Assembly (NCBI GenBank): GCA_002368155.1
Contig: AP018180.1
Coordinates: 6,466,908-6,530,907 of the forward strand
Direction: 5' to 3'
Source of the DNA: Nostoc carneum NIES-2107
Lineage (GTDB): Bacteria; Cyanobacteriota; Cyanobacteriia; Cyanobacteriales; Nostocaceae
DNA: 64,000 nucleotides
Shown here: one piece after another, positions 8,328 to 17,500 of the stretch
Layout of the letters: every line of letters begins with the position of its first letter
How positions within the stretch are numbered: position 1 is the stretch's first letter
The notes under the pieces: generated by a model
What the model was told of the DNA's origin: nothing
What the model saw: only the letters and a program-made list of their open reading frames with translations
The model's database searches: none
Position numbers and translations under genes: made by a program

Positions 8328-10303
8328 CTACTAATAGTCCCTGTGAGTGGTGAACTAGCACTGGCGTAATCTTTGATGGGCATTCTACCAGCTAGATATG
8401 CGAGACGACCGGCGACTGCAGCGAGATTCATTGCCCTAGCCATTGCAGCTGGATTTTTTGCGAGTGCGATCGCGCTATTAATTAATAAGGCATCTGCACC
8501 TAATTCCATTGCCTGTGCTGCTTCTGAGGGTGCCCCTATACCAGCATCTACTACAACAGGGATGCGAGAGTTTTCAATGATGATTTGAATATTGGCGGTT
8601 GTCTTCAATCCTTGTCCTGAACCAATGGGTGATGCTAAAGGCATGACTGTAGCACAACCGACTTCTTCTAGGCGCTTGGCTAACATTGGGTCAGCGTTGA
8701 TGTAAGGTAAGACAGCAAAGCCTTCTTTAACTAATTGTTCTGCAGCTTGCAATGTGCCAATGGGATCGGGAAGCAAATATTTCGGATCAGGGATCACTTC
8801 TAGTTTGACGAAATTATTATCTTCCTGTCCTAAAAGTTTCGCCATTTCGCGCCCTAAACGTGCCACCCGAATTGCTTCTTCTGCGGTTTGACAACCTGCG
8901 GTATTGGGTAACATCCAAATTTTCTGCCAATCGAGTGCTTCGGCTAAACCTTCATGTCCTGGTGCTTTGGTTTGTACTCGCCGCACAGCAACAGTCACAA
9001 TTTGGCACTCACTAGCAACGATACTTTGCTGCATTTCTTCTATGCTGCGGTACTTGCCTGTACCAGTCATGAGGCGAGATTTGAAGGTTTTACCAGCAAT
9101 CGTCAGTGGTGAATCTAAATTAGTTAATGCTGAGTTATCTAAAGTAACAATGGCATGATGCCCATTGGAGAAATTAGCCGAGTGAGTGAGCATGGCTGTG
9201 GAGGTAGATGTTTGAGCGAGAAAACGCGAATAGTTAAAATGAGATAGTAACGGATCGGATTTTTGTTCTGAGATTAAATCGGCAATTAAAGCTGTGGTGA
9301 TTGGTGCTAGCAGAATGCCATTACGATAATGACCAGTCGCCAAGGTTAAATTTGTACAGGGACTAGTTCCCAAAATGGGTAATTCATCTGGGGTAGCGGG
9401 GCGAAATCCCCACCAAATTTCTTCGATGGGATAATCCTGTAATTGTGGATACAGGCAGGTAGCTTGTTGGAGTAATTTTTGAATCCCTGCGGGGGTGTTA
9501 TGGGGAGTAAAACCCACATCTTCGCTAGTCGCGCCAATAATAATTGTGCGATTCCTTCTCGGAACTATATAAGTATTTTCACCGAATAAAATCCGTTTTA
9601 AGGGTAATTCTGGCACAGCATCCGGCACCCGCAACCTGGCCATTTGCCCTTTAATTGGGCGTACCGGCAGCGGCAATAATTCATTTGCCCAAGCACCTGT
9701 AGCTAATAAATAATGGGCAGCGCGCATGACTCCAGCGCTAGTTTGCACACCTAATACTTTGCCTTGCTGCTGTAACAATCCTTCGACGGTAACCCCATCT
9801 TTGAGTTCAACGCCGAGAGATTCAGCAGCAGCCCACAAAACCCTTGCTAATGAACGATTGTCAACTTGAGCATCCTCAGGATACCACCAACCACCTACTA
9901 CTTCTGACGACAATCCAGGCTGATATTGCCCAATTGCGGTTTTATCCAACCAGTAAGCAGGCGATTCACGAGCAGAGGCTACAGTTGATTTAATTCCTGC
10001 CCCGCTCTCTTCATAAACGGGTGCTAAAATTCCACAAGGCCAGTAAAGTGTGGATAAGCCAGTTAATTCTTCAAGTTTCCGCGTCCAGTCTGAATATAAA
10101 GCACGCGATCGCCAGCATAAATCATACATGGCTGGGTCTGAGATGTTTTCCGCATCTGGTGCTAACATCCCAGCCGCCGCATGGCTAGCGGCGGCGTTAA
10201 AATCACGGCAAAGCACGGTGACATTTGCCCCGCGCAGTTTCAGTTCCACGGCGATCGCCAAGCCAATAACGCCACCGCCAATAATTAAAATGTCACTAGT
10301 CAT
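8324..10303 (-). CDS. thiO/thiG: Bifunctional glycine oxidase ThiO / thiazole synthase ThiG
   Basis: A 659-residue fusion of two consecutive steps in thiazole synthesis for thiamine. Residues 1 to about 365 are an FAD-dependent glycine oxidase (ThiO) with the dinucleotide-binding motif [17 protein letters not shown] (5-21) and a C-terminal FAD-contact motif near [11 protein letters not shown]; it makes the dehydroglycine precursor. A poorly conserved linker (about 366-395) leads to ThiG (about 396-650), with [19 protein letters not shown] at the start, the Schiff-base Lys region [12 protein letters not shown] and the phosphate-binding GIGAPSEA loop near the end. Fusing the two keeps the unstable imine close to ThiG. 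This fusion is well known in cyanobacteria. No TPP riboswitch is visible upstream; the 100 bases before the ATG are tandem AT-rich repeats. ThiS is not in this window. Confidence 0.95.
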   Translation of the reverse strand: MTSDILIIGGGVIGLAIAVELKLRGANVTVLCRDFNAAASHAAAGMLAPDAENISDPAMYDLCWRSRALYSDWTRKLEELTGLSTLYWPCGILAPVYEESGAGIKSTVASARESPAYWLDKTAIGQYQPGLSSEVVGGWWYPEDAQVDNRSLARVLWAAAESLGVELKDGVTVEGLLQQQGKVLGVQTSAGVMRAAHYLLATGAWANELLPLPVRPIKGQMARLRVPDAVPELPLKRILFGENTYIVPRRNRTIIIGATSEDVGFTPHNTPAGIQKLLQQATCLYPQLQDYPIEEIWWGFRPATPDELPILGTSPCTNLTLATGHYRNGILLAPITTALIADLISEQKSDPLLSHFNYSRFLAQTSTSTAMLTHSANFSNGHHAIVTLDNSALTNLDSPLTIAGKTFKSRLMTGTGKYRSIEEMQQSIVASECQIVTVAVRRVQTKAPGHEGLAEALDWQKIWMLPNTAGCQTAEEAIRVARLGREMAKLLGQEDNNFVKLEVIPDPKYLLPDPIGTLQAAEQLVKEGFAVLPYINADPMLAKRLEEVGCATVMPLASPIGSGQGLKTTANIQIIIENSRIPVVVDAGIGAPSEAAQAMELGADALLINSAIALAKNPAAMARAMNLAAVAGRLAYLAGRMPIKDYASASSPLTGTISS

Positions 10304-10404
10304 TAGTCATTAGTCATACATTATTAGCCATTTATTATTAGTACATAACTAATAACTCATAACTAATAACTCATCACTTATAACTTATAACTCGCAACCA
10401 ATAA
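10304..10404. repeat. AT-rich tandem heptamer repeats
   Basis: Degenerate units of TAACTCA, TAACTAA and CATTAGT run through the gap between the small membrane protein gene and thiO-thiG. They are of the same heptamer type as other intergenic repeats here and probably expanded by slippage. They occupy the whole region where a leader for thiO-thiG would be expected. Confidence 0.6.
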
Positions 10405-10414
10405 CTAGCAACCT

Positions 10415-10780
10415 CTACCACAATGCCCGAATAGGTTGGGAGTTTTCATTTTCACTGGTAGATTGGCTGTCTGTTGATTGGGTGTCTGTTGATTGCGCTT
10501 CTGTAGTATTTGTGTCTGAAGAACTTTCTGTCTCTGAGTTTGATTCCTCAGTCGAGTTATTATTTTGGGCAACGCTGCGTTGGCTTTCTGTAGTTGAACC
10601 GTTATTTCTGCCTGCAGCTGTGCTATTAACATTAATATTAGCTGGAAGGACTTTTGAGGTTTTACCACCTGGTGGAACGCTAGCGCTTTGTCCGCCCATC
10701 GGAAAGTTGATGCCTAGCAATGTACCCAACAATATCGCCAAGCCTCCAGCCATCAGAATTAACGGTGTCCATCTACCCAT
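10415..10780 (-). CDS. Small Ser/Thr/Asn-rich membrane-anchored protein
   Basis: 121 residues, no family recognised. One N-terminal hydrophobic helix (about 5-25, TPLILMAGGLAILLGTLLGI) follows the short N-terminus MGRW, so the protein is probably anchored by a signal-anchor with the rest outside the cytoplasm. Residues 45-115 are low complexity: Ser, Thr, Asn, Glu and repeated STDTQSTDSQST units. Such tails are usually disordered and change length quickly. The gene is on the same strand as thiO-thiG, 111 bases upstream, and could share a transcript. A different frame over the same bases is open but has less plausible composition. No function is proposed. Confidence 0.6.
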   Translation of the reverse strand: MGRWTPLILMAGGLAILLGTLLGINFPMGGQSASVPPGGKTSKVLPANINVNSTAAGRNNGSTTESQRSVAQNNNSTEESNSETESSSDTNTTEAQSTDTQSTDSQSTSENENSQPIRALW

Positions 10781-11282
10781 CTTGTTTTGCTCCTTGTTAA
10801 CCTTTTGTTGTCCACGAGATTTGAGAAATTACCAAAATCTATCAAATTTTGTTTCTCTGTGATTGATTGCCATAAAACCTCAGTCAGTATGTCAGGCGAA
10901 ACGCAGGTGTGTTGTAGGAGAATGGGGAGGAAGCGAACACTGCGTTTAATCGCGCCAATTCGCTGCTGATACTTCGCCTTCTACCTTAACTTTACAGCTA
11001 CTACATCTGCCACAATTCGGTGAAAGCTGATTCGCTAAACACCGCCATTGTAGAGGTCAATACCATATTGCAGCAAAGTTTGTCGTCATTTGGTTCGGCA
11101 ATGGACACTATTTTACCAAGGCCTGCCAGTAAACCTTGGGGCCAAATCACCTGCTTTGGCGATCGCATACACTCATGACTTTGATTTTGAGTTATTAGTT
11201 TGGGCATTGTTGAATTACCAAACTGGCTTTTTGTTGTATATTGGCACATCGCTTTAAAAGTTGTCTCAAATGTTCCAGTTTT
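10781..11282. other. Intergenic region upstream of cimA
   Basis: About 500 bases between divergent genes, expected to hold promoters for both. A minus-strand frame (11249-11001, 82 codons) is open but has no recognisable family or good ribosome-binding site and is not called. No riboswitch or leucine-type leader is apparent. Confidence 0.45.
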
Positions 11283-12995
11283 ATGACCAAAAATCCCTCA
11301 CCCCAAATTTGGCTTTATGACACGACGCTACGGGATGGTACTCAGCGTGAAGGGCTGTCTGTGTCTATAGAAGACAAGTTACGCATCGCCAAAAGATTAG
11401 ATCAATTGGGGATTCCGTTTATTGAAGGTGGTTGGCCCGGTGCCAATCCCAAGGATGTACAATTCTTCTGGCAACTTCAAGAATATCCGCTCAAACAATC
11501 AGAAATTGTGGCATTTTGTTCCACACGCCGCCCCAACACCACTGCTGCGTCTGAACCGATGCTGCAAGCGATTCTGGCGGCTGGTAGTCTTTGGGTGACA
11601 ATTTTTGGCAAGTCTTGGGATTTGCACGTCACAGCCGGGCTGAAAACGACATTAGAAGAAAATTTGGCGATGATCCGCGATACGATTGAGTACCTTCGCA
11701 GCCAAGGGCGACGTGTGATCTACGATGCTGAACATTGGTTTGATGGCTATAAGCACAACCCTGAATATGCTTTACAGACATTAGAGACTGCGATCGCATC
11801 TGGTGCAGAATGGCTAGTTCTCTGCGATACCAATGGCGGGGCGTTACCTCATGAAGTAAGCCAAATTGTCCAAGATGTGGTTAAGGTGACTGGGGAATGG
11901 GTACTGGGTACTGGGAAAGATTGTCCCCAATCACCAATCACCAATCACCAATCCCCAATCCCCCAAATTGGCATTCACACTCATAATGATTCTGATATGG
12001 CTGTGGCTAATGCTTTAGCTGCTGTCATGGCTGGGGCGACAATGGTACAAGGTACAATAAATGGTTATGGTGAACGTTGTGGTAATGCAAATCTTTGTTC
12101 TTTAATTCCCAATTTACAGTTGAAGTTAGGTTATAGCTGTATCGGTGAAGACGAGCTAGCACAACTTACAGAAGCCAGTCGCTTTGTCAGCGAAGTGGTA
12201 AATCTGGCTCCTGATGAACACGCTCCGTTTGTCGGTCGGTCAGCATTTGCTCACAAAGGTGGTATTCATGTATCCGCAGTAGAACGCAATCCCCTAACTT
12301 ACGAACATATTCAGCCAGAACAAGTAGGGAACCGTCGCCGCATAGTCATTTCCGAACAATCTGGACTCAGTAATGTGTTAGCCAAAGCCCGAACTTTTGG
12401 CATTGAATTAGATCCTCAGCAACCAGAAGCACGGCAAATTCTCCAAAAAATGAAGGATTTGGAGAGTGAAGGCTATCAATTTGAAGCTGCAGAGGCGAGT
12501 TTTGCCCTATTGATGCACGAAGCTTTAGGTAATCGTCCCCAGTTTTTTGAAGTTAAGGGTTTTCAAGTCCACTGTGACTTAATTGAAGGTAAAGCAAGCA
12601 GCAGCGCCCTAGCGACAATTAAAGTAGCTGTTAATGGTAAAAATATTTTAGAAGCCGCCGAAGGTAATGGCCCAGTAGCAGCTTTAGATGCGGCTTTACG
12701 CAAAGCGCTGTTAAACTTTTATCCCCAAATCGCTGCTTTTGAGTTAACAGATTACAAAGTCCGTATTCTCAATGGACACACAGGTACAGCCGCAAAAACA
12801 CGGGCATTAGTAGAATCAGGTAACGGTCATCAACGCTGGACAACTGTGGGGGTTTCGCCAAATATTTTAGAGGCTTCCTATCAAGCTGTAGTCGAAGGAT
12901 TAGAGTATGGTTTATTACTCCACTCTCAAGCCGAAGCCCAGTTTCCTGCTATCCAAAAGCCCAAAATCGAAAATACCAAAATTGCAGAATCTTGA
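11283..12995 (+). CDS. cimA: (R)-citramalate synthase
   Basis: A homolog of the isopropylmalate synthase/CimA family. It condenses acetyl-CoA with pyruvate to citramalate, the threonine-independent route to 2-ketobutyrate and isoleucine that cyanobacteria use. Near the N-terminus it has LYDTTLRDGTQREG with the metal-binding Asp, and GIHTHNDSD with the HxH metal ligands; a C-terminal regulatory (LeuA-dimer) domain spans about 400-545. The start at 11283 (MTKNPSPQIWLYD) is preferred because the family begins just before the LYDTTLRDG strand; an upstream TTG-type start at 11241 would add 14 unlikely residues. Oddity: just before GIHTHND lies an in-frame insertion of about 25 residues (VLGTGKDCPQSPITNHQSP) encoded by the genome's repeat sequence. 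Confidence 0.92.
   Translation: MTKNPSPQIWLYDTTLRDGTQREGLSVSIEDKLRIAKRLDQLGIPFIEGGWPGANPKDVQFFWQLQEYPLKQSEIVAFCSTRRPNTTAASEPMLQAILAAGSLWVTIFGKSWDLHVTAGLKTTLEENLAMIRDTIEYLRSQGRRVIYDAEHWFDGYKHNPEYALQTLETAIASGAEWLVLCDTNGGALPHEVSQIVQDVVKVTGEWVLGTGKDCPQSPITNHQSPIPQIGIHTHNDSDMAVANALAAVMAGATMVQGTINGYGERCGNANLCSLIPNLQLKLGYSCIGEDELAQLTEASRFVSEVVNLAPDEHAPFVGRSAFAHKGGIHVSAVERNPLTYEHIQPEQVGNRRRIVISEQSGLSNVLAKARTFGIELDPQQPEARQILQKMKDLESEGYQFEAAEASFALLMHEALGNRPQFFEVKGFQVHCDLIEGKASSSALATIKVAVNGKNILEAAEGNGPVAALDAALRKALLNFYPQIAAFELTDYKVRILNGHTGTAAKTRALVESGNGHQRWTTVGVSPNILEASYQAVVEGLEYGLLLHSQAEAQFPAIQKPKIENTKIAES
11889..11964. repeat. Heptamer foldback repeat inserted in frame inside cimA
   Basis: G-rich units (GGGTACTGGGTACTGGG) followed by C-rich units (CCCCAATCACCAATCACC, CCAATCCCC). 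The arrangement matches the intergenic blocks at 8262, 30125, 32421 and 45791. It lies between the strand ending VVKVTG and the conserved GIHTHND motif, keeps the frame and contains no stop codon. Homologs should lack it. Confidence 0.85.
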
Positions 12996-13200
12996 ATTGT
13001 GCATTCACAACACATCTATGATTTTTTGCGATGGTAGTCAACAGTCCAAAGTAGAACGTCCTGCAACATTTTGACCCTTGACCCTTGACCCTTGACTAAA
13101 TAATGCCCAGCCTAATTGCCAATCTCTCACCGCACATCAGTTTACTTCCCACACCAAAATCATGCGATTGGCAATCTGGGCAAATATTTATCAGCTTCCA

Positions 13201-13434
13201 CTACGAGAAATTTTCCCAAGCTTGAGCAACTAACTTGCTCAACCAGCGCCGTTGCTGTTTATCAAGCATTTGATCGTCAGCTAGGACTTGGGCAGTTAAC
13301 TCTTCCAAAGATTGCCCCTGCGCCCGCACAATTTTAATAACTCCAGCGATCGCAGATGCAACCAATTCTTCATCAACGGGTATTTGTTGCAGGGCAACAA
13401 TGTCTTGGGGGCTGTCTGGGATGGGATAATTCAT
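13201..13434 (-). CDS. Small hypothetical protein, probably conserved
   Basis: 77 residues, mostly helical and without a hydrophobic segment, so probably cytosolic. Two parts are visible: an acidic N-terminal half (PDSPQDIVALQQIPVDEELVASA) and an amphipathic C-terminal half with DDQMLDKQQRRWLSKLVAQAW. The composition and regular hydrophobic spacing look like a true protein, in contrast with the opposite-strand frame over the same bases, which is rich in His/Ser/Thr. It stands alone, convergent with cimA. I recognise no domain and assign no function. Confidence 0.6.
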   Translation of the reverse strand: MNYPIPDSPQDIVALQQIPVDEELVASAIAGVIKIVRAQGQSLEELTAQVLADDQMLDKQQRRWLSKLVAQAWENFS

Positions 13435-13595
13435 GGCGTGGGTTTACAGAAATTTAGATTGAACTAGATGTTTGACAAATTATTAAAATCTCTTCATCAA
13501 ATCTTTAAGCAACCGATAGGGCGGAGTTTATCGTATTTCATGCCTTCTTGAAATCTGTCTTAGTGAGTAGATTTAGCGGAGATGTCAGAAAAAAA

Positions 13596-15737
13596 ATGAA
13601 AGAAATCCTTTATTTAGAAGTTCCGACACCAGATACAGCAGCTGTACGCAGTTGGCTACAAGCAGATTTTCAACCTGACAATGGTGAAAAAATAAATACT
13701 CCAGATGGATTTCGTTTGAGAGTATCTGCTGACACTACAACGACTACAGCACCGATTTCCGAAAATTTGCCAACGGAACTTTCTATATTTGTTTGGTCGG
13801 TACAGCGCACTACTTATTTAAAAGTGTTCCGTTGGGCAGATCGACCTTTTCCTCAAGAAAGGCAAATTCTACACCGCCTAATTACTGACATCAGAAGCCG
13901 CTTTCCTCATAATTACCCAGAACCCCCAGTCATTGATTTATCCCAACAATCAATATTTGACGCATTACAACCTGATTACCCCCTCACCGTCAAGTATTTT
14001 CAGAAAATGCCCAATGGGGAATATGACCTCACACGCGCCTACTGGTGGGAACAAAGATGGCGTGAAGGGGTAAGGAATCCTCAGCAACCGCGACAGGTGG
14101 TGTTTTCGCATCAAGGGGACTGGGGACTGGGGACTGGGGACTTGGGACTGGGAAGAACATCTCCCTCATCCCCTACATCCCCTACCTACGACATCATCTA
14201 CATCGGTGGCGCATTAGGTGCTATCCATGCGGCAGTGATGGCGAAATTGGGATATAAAGTATTACTGATAGAGCGAATGCCTTTTGGGCGGATGAATCGA
14301 GAATGGAATATTTCGCGTGATGAACTGCAAAGCTTGATTAATTTAGGTTTGGTAACTCATACCGAGTTAGAAACCGTCATTGCTCGTGAGTATAAAGACG
14401 GGTTCAATAAATTTTTTGATGGCAACAATCCCCCAAAATTGCGATCGCCTGTTTTGCATACTCCCACCGTGCTGAATATTGCCCTGGACTCTGATAAATG
14501 GCTGCAAATGTGCGGTCAAAAGCTCCGTGCCGCAGGCGGTGAAATCTGGGATGAAACAGAATTTTTACGTGCTGATATTTATAAAACACAAGTTTTAGTT
14601 AATGTCAAGCATCTACCAAACCAAAAAGAACAGCAAGTAACTGGACGGCTGCTAGTGGATGCGATGGGTACAGCTTCCCCTATTGCTTGGCAATTAAATG
14701 GCGGTCGGGCTTTTGACAGTGTTTGCCCTACGGTGGGGGCGGTAATTGATAAGGGATTTGAGCCGCAAGTTTGGGATTCGCAGTATGGGGATGTTCTCTA
14801 CAGCCACGGTGATATTTCTCGCGGCAGACAATTAATTTGGGAATTATTTCCGGGAATTGGGGAAGAATTGACAATTTATTTGTTTCATTACCACGAAGTC
14901 AACCCCAAAAATCCTGGTTCCTTGTTAGAGATGTACGAGGACTTTTTCACAATCCTGCCAGAATATCGGCGCTGTGAAGTAGACAAGCTGGTGTGGAAAA
15001 AACCCACCTTTGGCTATATCCCTGGTCATTTTAGTGTGGGCAGTAGCGATCGCACAGTTGCCTTTGATAGATTAATTGCGATCGGTGACGCTGCGTCACT
15101 CCAATCGCCTCTCGTATTTACTGGCTTTGGTTCTTTAGTACGTAACTTAGAACGTCTGACAAAACTTTTAGATATTGCCCTCAAGCATAATCTGCTAAGT
15201 TTCCGCCATTTAAACCGAATCCGCGCCTACCAAAGTAACGTTTCGGTAACTTGGCTATTTTCTAAGGGCATGATGGTACCAACAGGTAAATTCTTACCAC
15301 CCCAAAGAATCAACTCTATGCTGAATACCTTCTTTGGGCTGTTGGCAGATGAACCCCTAGATGTTGCAGATAATTTCATTAAAGACCGATGTGATTGGTT
15401 CACCTTTAACCGCCTTGCCATCAAAGCAGCCCGCAAAAATCCAGCCCTGCTATTGTGGATTTGGGAACTAGCAGGGCCAAGAGATTTGCTGCGTTGGCTG
15501 GGAAATTATTTTAACTTTGGTAGTTATGCCCTAGTCAGCGCTTTATTGAATGGTTGGTTTGCCAGCTTCCTCAATAAAATCGGCCCTTGGCTAGAACCCC
15601 GCTATCCGGCATTGTGGCTGCGACTATTAGCTATTAACTACGCTATCATCACAGGCAAACCGCGATCGCCAAATCAAGTAGCGAAAGTTCAACCAGAAGA
15701 CTCAATTCAAAATTCAGAAGCACAAATTCTCAATTAG
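13596..15737 (+). CDS. cruA: CruA-type lycopene cyclase (FAD-dependent)
   Basis: A flavoprotein of the CruA/CruP family, which in cyanobacteria lacking CrtL-type cyclases is linked to cyclisation of lycopene to monocyclic or bicyclic carotenes. It has a 170-residue N-terminal extension, then the FAD-binding motif IIYIGGALGAIHAAV (about 200-214 of this form) and the family signature GRMNREWNISRDEL; a later conserved segment reads AIGDAASLQSPLVFTGFG. ATG 13596 (MKEILYLEVPTPDT) has a GGAG about 14 bases upstream and is preferred to a TTG at 13548. CruP is a paralog with a photoprotective role, so the exact activity is inferred; GRMNREWNISR favours CruA. Immediately before the FAD motif is an in-frame repeat-derived insertion (DWGLGTGDLGLGRTSPSSPT). 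Confidence 0.82.
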   Translation: MKEILYLEVPTPDTAAVRSWLQADFQPDNGEKINTPDGFRLRVSADTTTTTAPISENLPTELSIFVWSVQRTTYLKVFRWADRPFPQERQILHRLITDIRSRFPHNYPEPPVIDLSQQSIFDALQPDYPLTVKYFQKMPNGEYDLTRAYWWEQRWREGVRNPQQPRQVVFSHQGDWGLGTGDLGLGRTSPSSPTSPTYDIIYIGGALGAIHAAVMAKLGYKVLLIERMPFGRMNREWNISRDELQSLINLGLVTHTELETVIAREYKDGFNKFFDGNNPPKLRSPVLHTPTVLNIALDSDKWLQMCGQKLRAAGGEIWDETEFLRADIYKTQVLVNVKHLPNQKEQQVTGRLLVDAMGTASPIAWQLNGGRAFDSVCPTVGAVIDKGFEPQVWDSQYGDVLYSHGDISRGRQLIWELFPGIGEELTIYLFHYHEVNPKNPGSLLEMYEDFFTILPEYRRCEVDKLVWKKPTFGYIPGHFSVGSSDRTVAFDRLIAIGDAASLQSPLVFTGFGSLVRNLERLTKLLDIALKHNLLSFRHLNRIRAYQSNVSVTWLFSKGMMVPTGKFLPPQRINSMLNTFFGLLADEPLDVADNFIKDRCDWFTFNRLAIKAARKNPALLLWIWELAGPRDLLRWLGNYFNFGSYALVSALLNGWFASFLNKIGPWLEPRYPALWLRLLAINYAIITGKPRSPNQVAKVQPEDSIQNSEAQILN
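14114..14190. repeat. Heptamer foldback repeat inserted in frame inside cruA
   Basis: Four to five GGGGACT units followed by CTCCCTCATCCCCTACATC-type C-rich units, the same architecture as the repeat in cimA and the intergenic copies. It encodes Gly/Leu/Asp then Ser/Pro/Thr residues directly upstream of the FAD-binding strand. Frame is preserved and no stop is introduced. Confidence 0.87.
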
Positions 15738-15743
15738 ATTGGG

Positions 15744-15783
15744 GCATGGGGCATAGGGCATAGGGCATAGGGCATGGGGCATA
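15744..15783. repeat. GGGGCAT/AGGGCAT heptamer tandem
   Basis: Five to six tandem copies of a heptamer GGGCAT(A/G) start eight bases after the cruA stop codon. They are followed by degenerate CCTTGAC units. This is a typical short tandemly repeated repetitive sequence of filamentous cyanobacteria. Confidence 0.75.
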
Positions 15784-15829
15784 AAATATATAATTTACCT
15801 TTGACCCTTGACCTTTGACCCTTGACTAC

Positions 15830-15849
15830 AGACGCGATTAATCGCGTCT
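15830..15849. repeat. GACGCGATT/AATCGCGTC palindrome, copy 1
   Basis: A perfect 20-base palindrome, AGACGCGATT with AATCGCGTCT, between the convergent cruA and coiled-coil genes. Other copies are at 24045, 28341 and 47495. It could form a strong hairpin in either strand's RNA, but there is no T-run. Confidence 0.75.
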
Positions 15850-15856
15850 CTCCAAC

Positions 15857-15926
15857 TTTTGACTTTTGACTTTTGACTTTTGACTTTTGACTTTTGACTT
15901 TTGACTTTTGACTTTTGACTTTTGAC
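15857..15926. repeat. TTTTGAC heptamer, ten perfect tandem copies
   Basis: Ten uninterrupted copies of TTTTGAC, ending six bases before the stop codon of the minus-strand gene at 15932. The perfect repetition suggests recent slippage expansion, so copy number should vary between strains. Confidence 0.92.
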
Positions 15927-15931
15927 TTTAA

Positions 15932-17500
15932 TTATTGCCGCTTCTGCCGAAAATTCGGTAACTCTACAGATGCCAAAGACTTGCGTCCTTTGGGTGGACG
16001 TTGGGGATAAACCACTGGTGAGGGTGATTGATTCTCATCAGCAGATTCGCCTGATACATTTTGATTGCCATTGGGCAAAGGTACATCCACTTGATTTAGT
16101 TGGGGAATTTCTGCCCAATAGTCATCATTTTCTGGTGCTGCTGTTGTGTTAGCAACAGGTTGAGTATTGGATTTTGCAGCCTTTTTCGCTGATGAAGAGG
16201 TGTTATTTCCTTCTGTATTCTTAGCAGTTTTTGGAGTTGGTTTACTTTCGCCTACGGTATTTGTTTCTTCTTCATCTGTAACAGGTTTGGCGACAGTTTC
16301 CCAAATAGTTACATCCTTAGCTGGCTGACTCTCTACAGTGATTTCAACAGTAGAATTTGGCGGTGTAGATGCAGGTTGAGCCGCAAAAAACATTTGAATG
16401 AGACTATCTAACTCATCAATGCTTGATGAACCTAAAGGTGAGATTGGTTGTGGTGGAGTCGAAGAATTTTCAGTGCTGGGCGATGAACTGACAAAGGGCG
16501 TTGATTCTGACGCAGCATCTGATTTAGCTTTAGTTGAAGTGTTTTCTCTGTCTGACCAATCCCAAGGCGAAGATGGAGTTACGCTTGGTTCAGATGTGGG
16601 ATGTGAAGTTGCTGAAGATTCTTGAGAAGAATCATCTAAAGATTCCGATTCTGCTGACCAGGGCTTAATTGGCTGGGCATTGGGAAATAAAGACCGGGCT
16701 TTTTTCGTAAACCTTGATTGCCTATTAGTATTACGGGGACGATTTGTAGTATCTTCGGAGGACTCATCACCAGAAGCAGGTGGCTCTAAACATTTTTCTA
16801 GAGCTGCTTTAAATTGTAGAGTTTGGCGTTGTTGCCGCATTAGCCGAGTCCGCAACTCTCGGCAAGTGTTTTCGGATTGCAATAACTGCTGAGACTGTTC
16901 GCTATAGTTAGTTTGCAGCAGCGAACATTCACGTTCTAACTGCGCTAGACGTTGTTGACTAATCTGTAACTGCGCTTTATAGGTTTCGATGAAAATTTCT
17001 TGCCGCTGAACACCTTGAACAGCGGTTTCTAATTCCTCGAATAAAGATTTTATTTGTTCTTGAGCGGCATTGAGTTCCTGAGTTTGTTGGTTGAGCATGG
17101 ACTCAGTGACACCAAAGCGTTTTTTCTGCCACTGTATAGCCTTTTGAGCATCAGTTAATTCATCTTTCAGGTGTTCTACCTGCTCATACAAATCATCATT
17201 AGCAGAACGTAATTCTTGATTTAATGCCAGCAATTTTTGGAATTCTGCGTTTACCAAAAGTTGTTGTTGAATATCAGGTTCGGCAACCCAGTCTTGCTTG
17301 GTTGCATCTACTGGTAACTCTGGGGCTTGAGTCTCAGGCTGCTCGTCTTTTGCTGGCTGGAGAAGTAGCGGCTGTTTTGCCATATTCTCATTAGGCACCA
17401 CAGCATAAAAAGGACAACTCGCCTCCTCCATTTGTGGCGAATTAGCAGAATTTAAGGATTCAATAAAAGCCCCATTATTTGAGGTTTCAGCTTCATTCAT
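15932..17500 (-). CDS. Coiled-coil protein with long disordered tail
   Basis: 522 residues with no catalytic domain recognised. The N-terminus (1-75) is low complexity. Residues about 76-235 form a long heptad-rich coiled coil (QELRSANDDLYEQVEHL, RLAQLERECSLLQTNY), interrupted by a basic segment RLMRQQRQTLQFKAALEKCL. Residues 240-490 are disordered and rich in Ser, Thr, Pro and Glu. A short basic tail, SLASVELPNFRQKR, ends the protein and looks conserved-like, a possible binding motif. No membrane segment is seen. A cytoskeletal or scaffold role is possible from this layout, but nothing in the sequence proves it. Its stop codon abuts the TTTTGAC tandem array. The gene's 5' side faces the long region leading to the origin. 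Confidence 0.7.
   Translation of the reverse strand: MNEAETSNNGAFIESLNSANSPQMEEASCPFYAVVPNENMAKQPLLLQPAKDEQPETQAPELPVDATKQDWVAEPDIQQQLLVNAEFQKLLALNQELRSANDDLYEQVEHLKDELTDAQKAIQWQKKRFGVTESMLNQQTQELNAAQEQIKSLFEELETAVQGVQRQEIFIETYKAQLQISQQRLAQLERECSLLQTNYSEQSQQLLQSENTCRELRTRLMRQQRQTLQFKAALEKCLEPPASGDESSEDTTNRPRNTNRQSRFTKKARSLFPNAQPIKPWSAESESLDDSSQESSATSHPTSEPSVTPSSPWDWSDRENTSTKAKSDAASESTPFVSSSPSTENSSTPPQPISPLGSSSIDELDSLIQMFFAAQPASTPPNSTVEITVESQPAKDVTIWETVAKPVTDEEETNTVGESKPTPKTAKNTEGNNTSSSAKKAAKSNTQPVANTTAAPENDDYWAEIPQLNQVDVPLPNGNQNVSGESADENQSPSPVVYPQRPPKGRKSLASVELPNFRQKRQ

Noticed and set aside
10304-10404. TPP riboswitch for thiO-thiG
   Set aside because: The region is tandem AT-rich repeats with none of the conserved CTGAGA or GATCTG elements of the aptamer.
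11001-11249. 82-codon minus-strand frame upstream of cimA
   Set aside because: Composition is not absurd, but there is no family, no good ribosome-binding site, and it fills the expected cimA promoter. Conservation in relatives would change this.
13116-13337. 73-codon plus-strand frame after cimA
   Set aside because: Lies opposite the more convincing 77-residue minus-strand gene and has poor composition.
15857-15926. CRISPR array
   Set aside because: The repeat unit is only seven bases with no spacers; it is a simple tandem repeat. No cas genes occur in the window.
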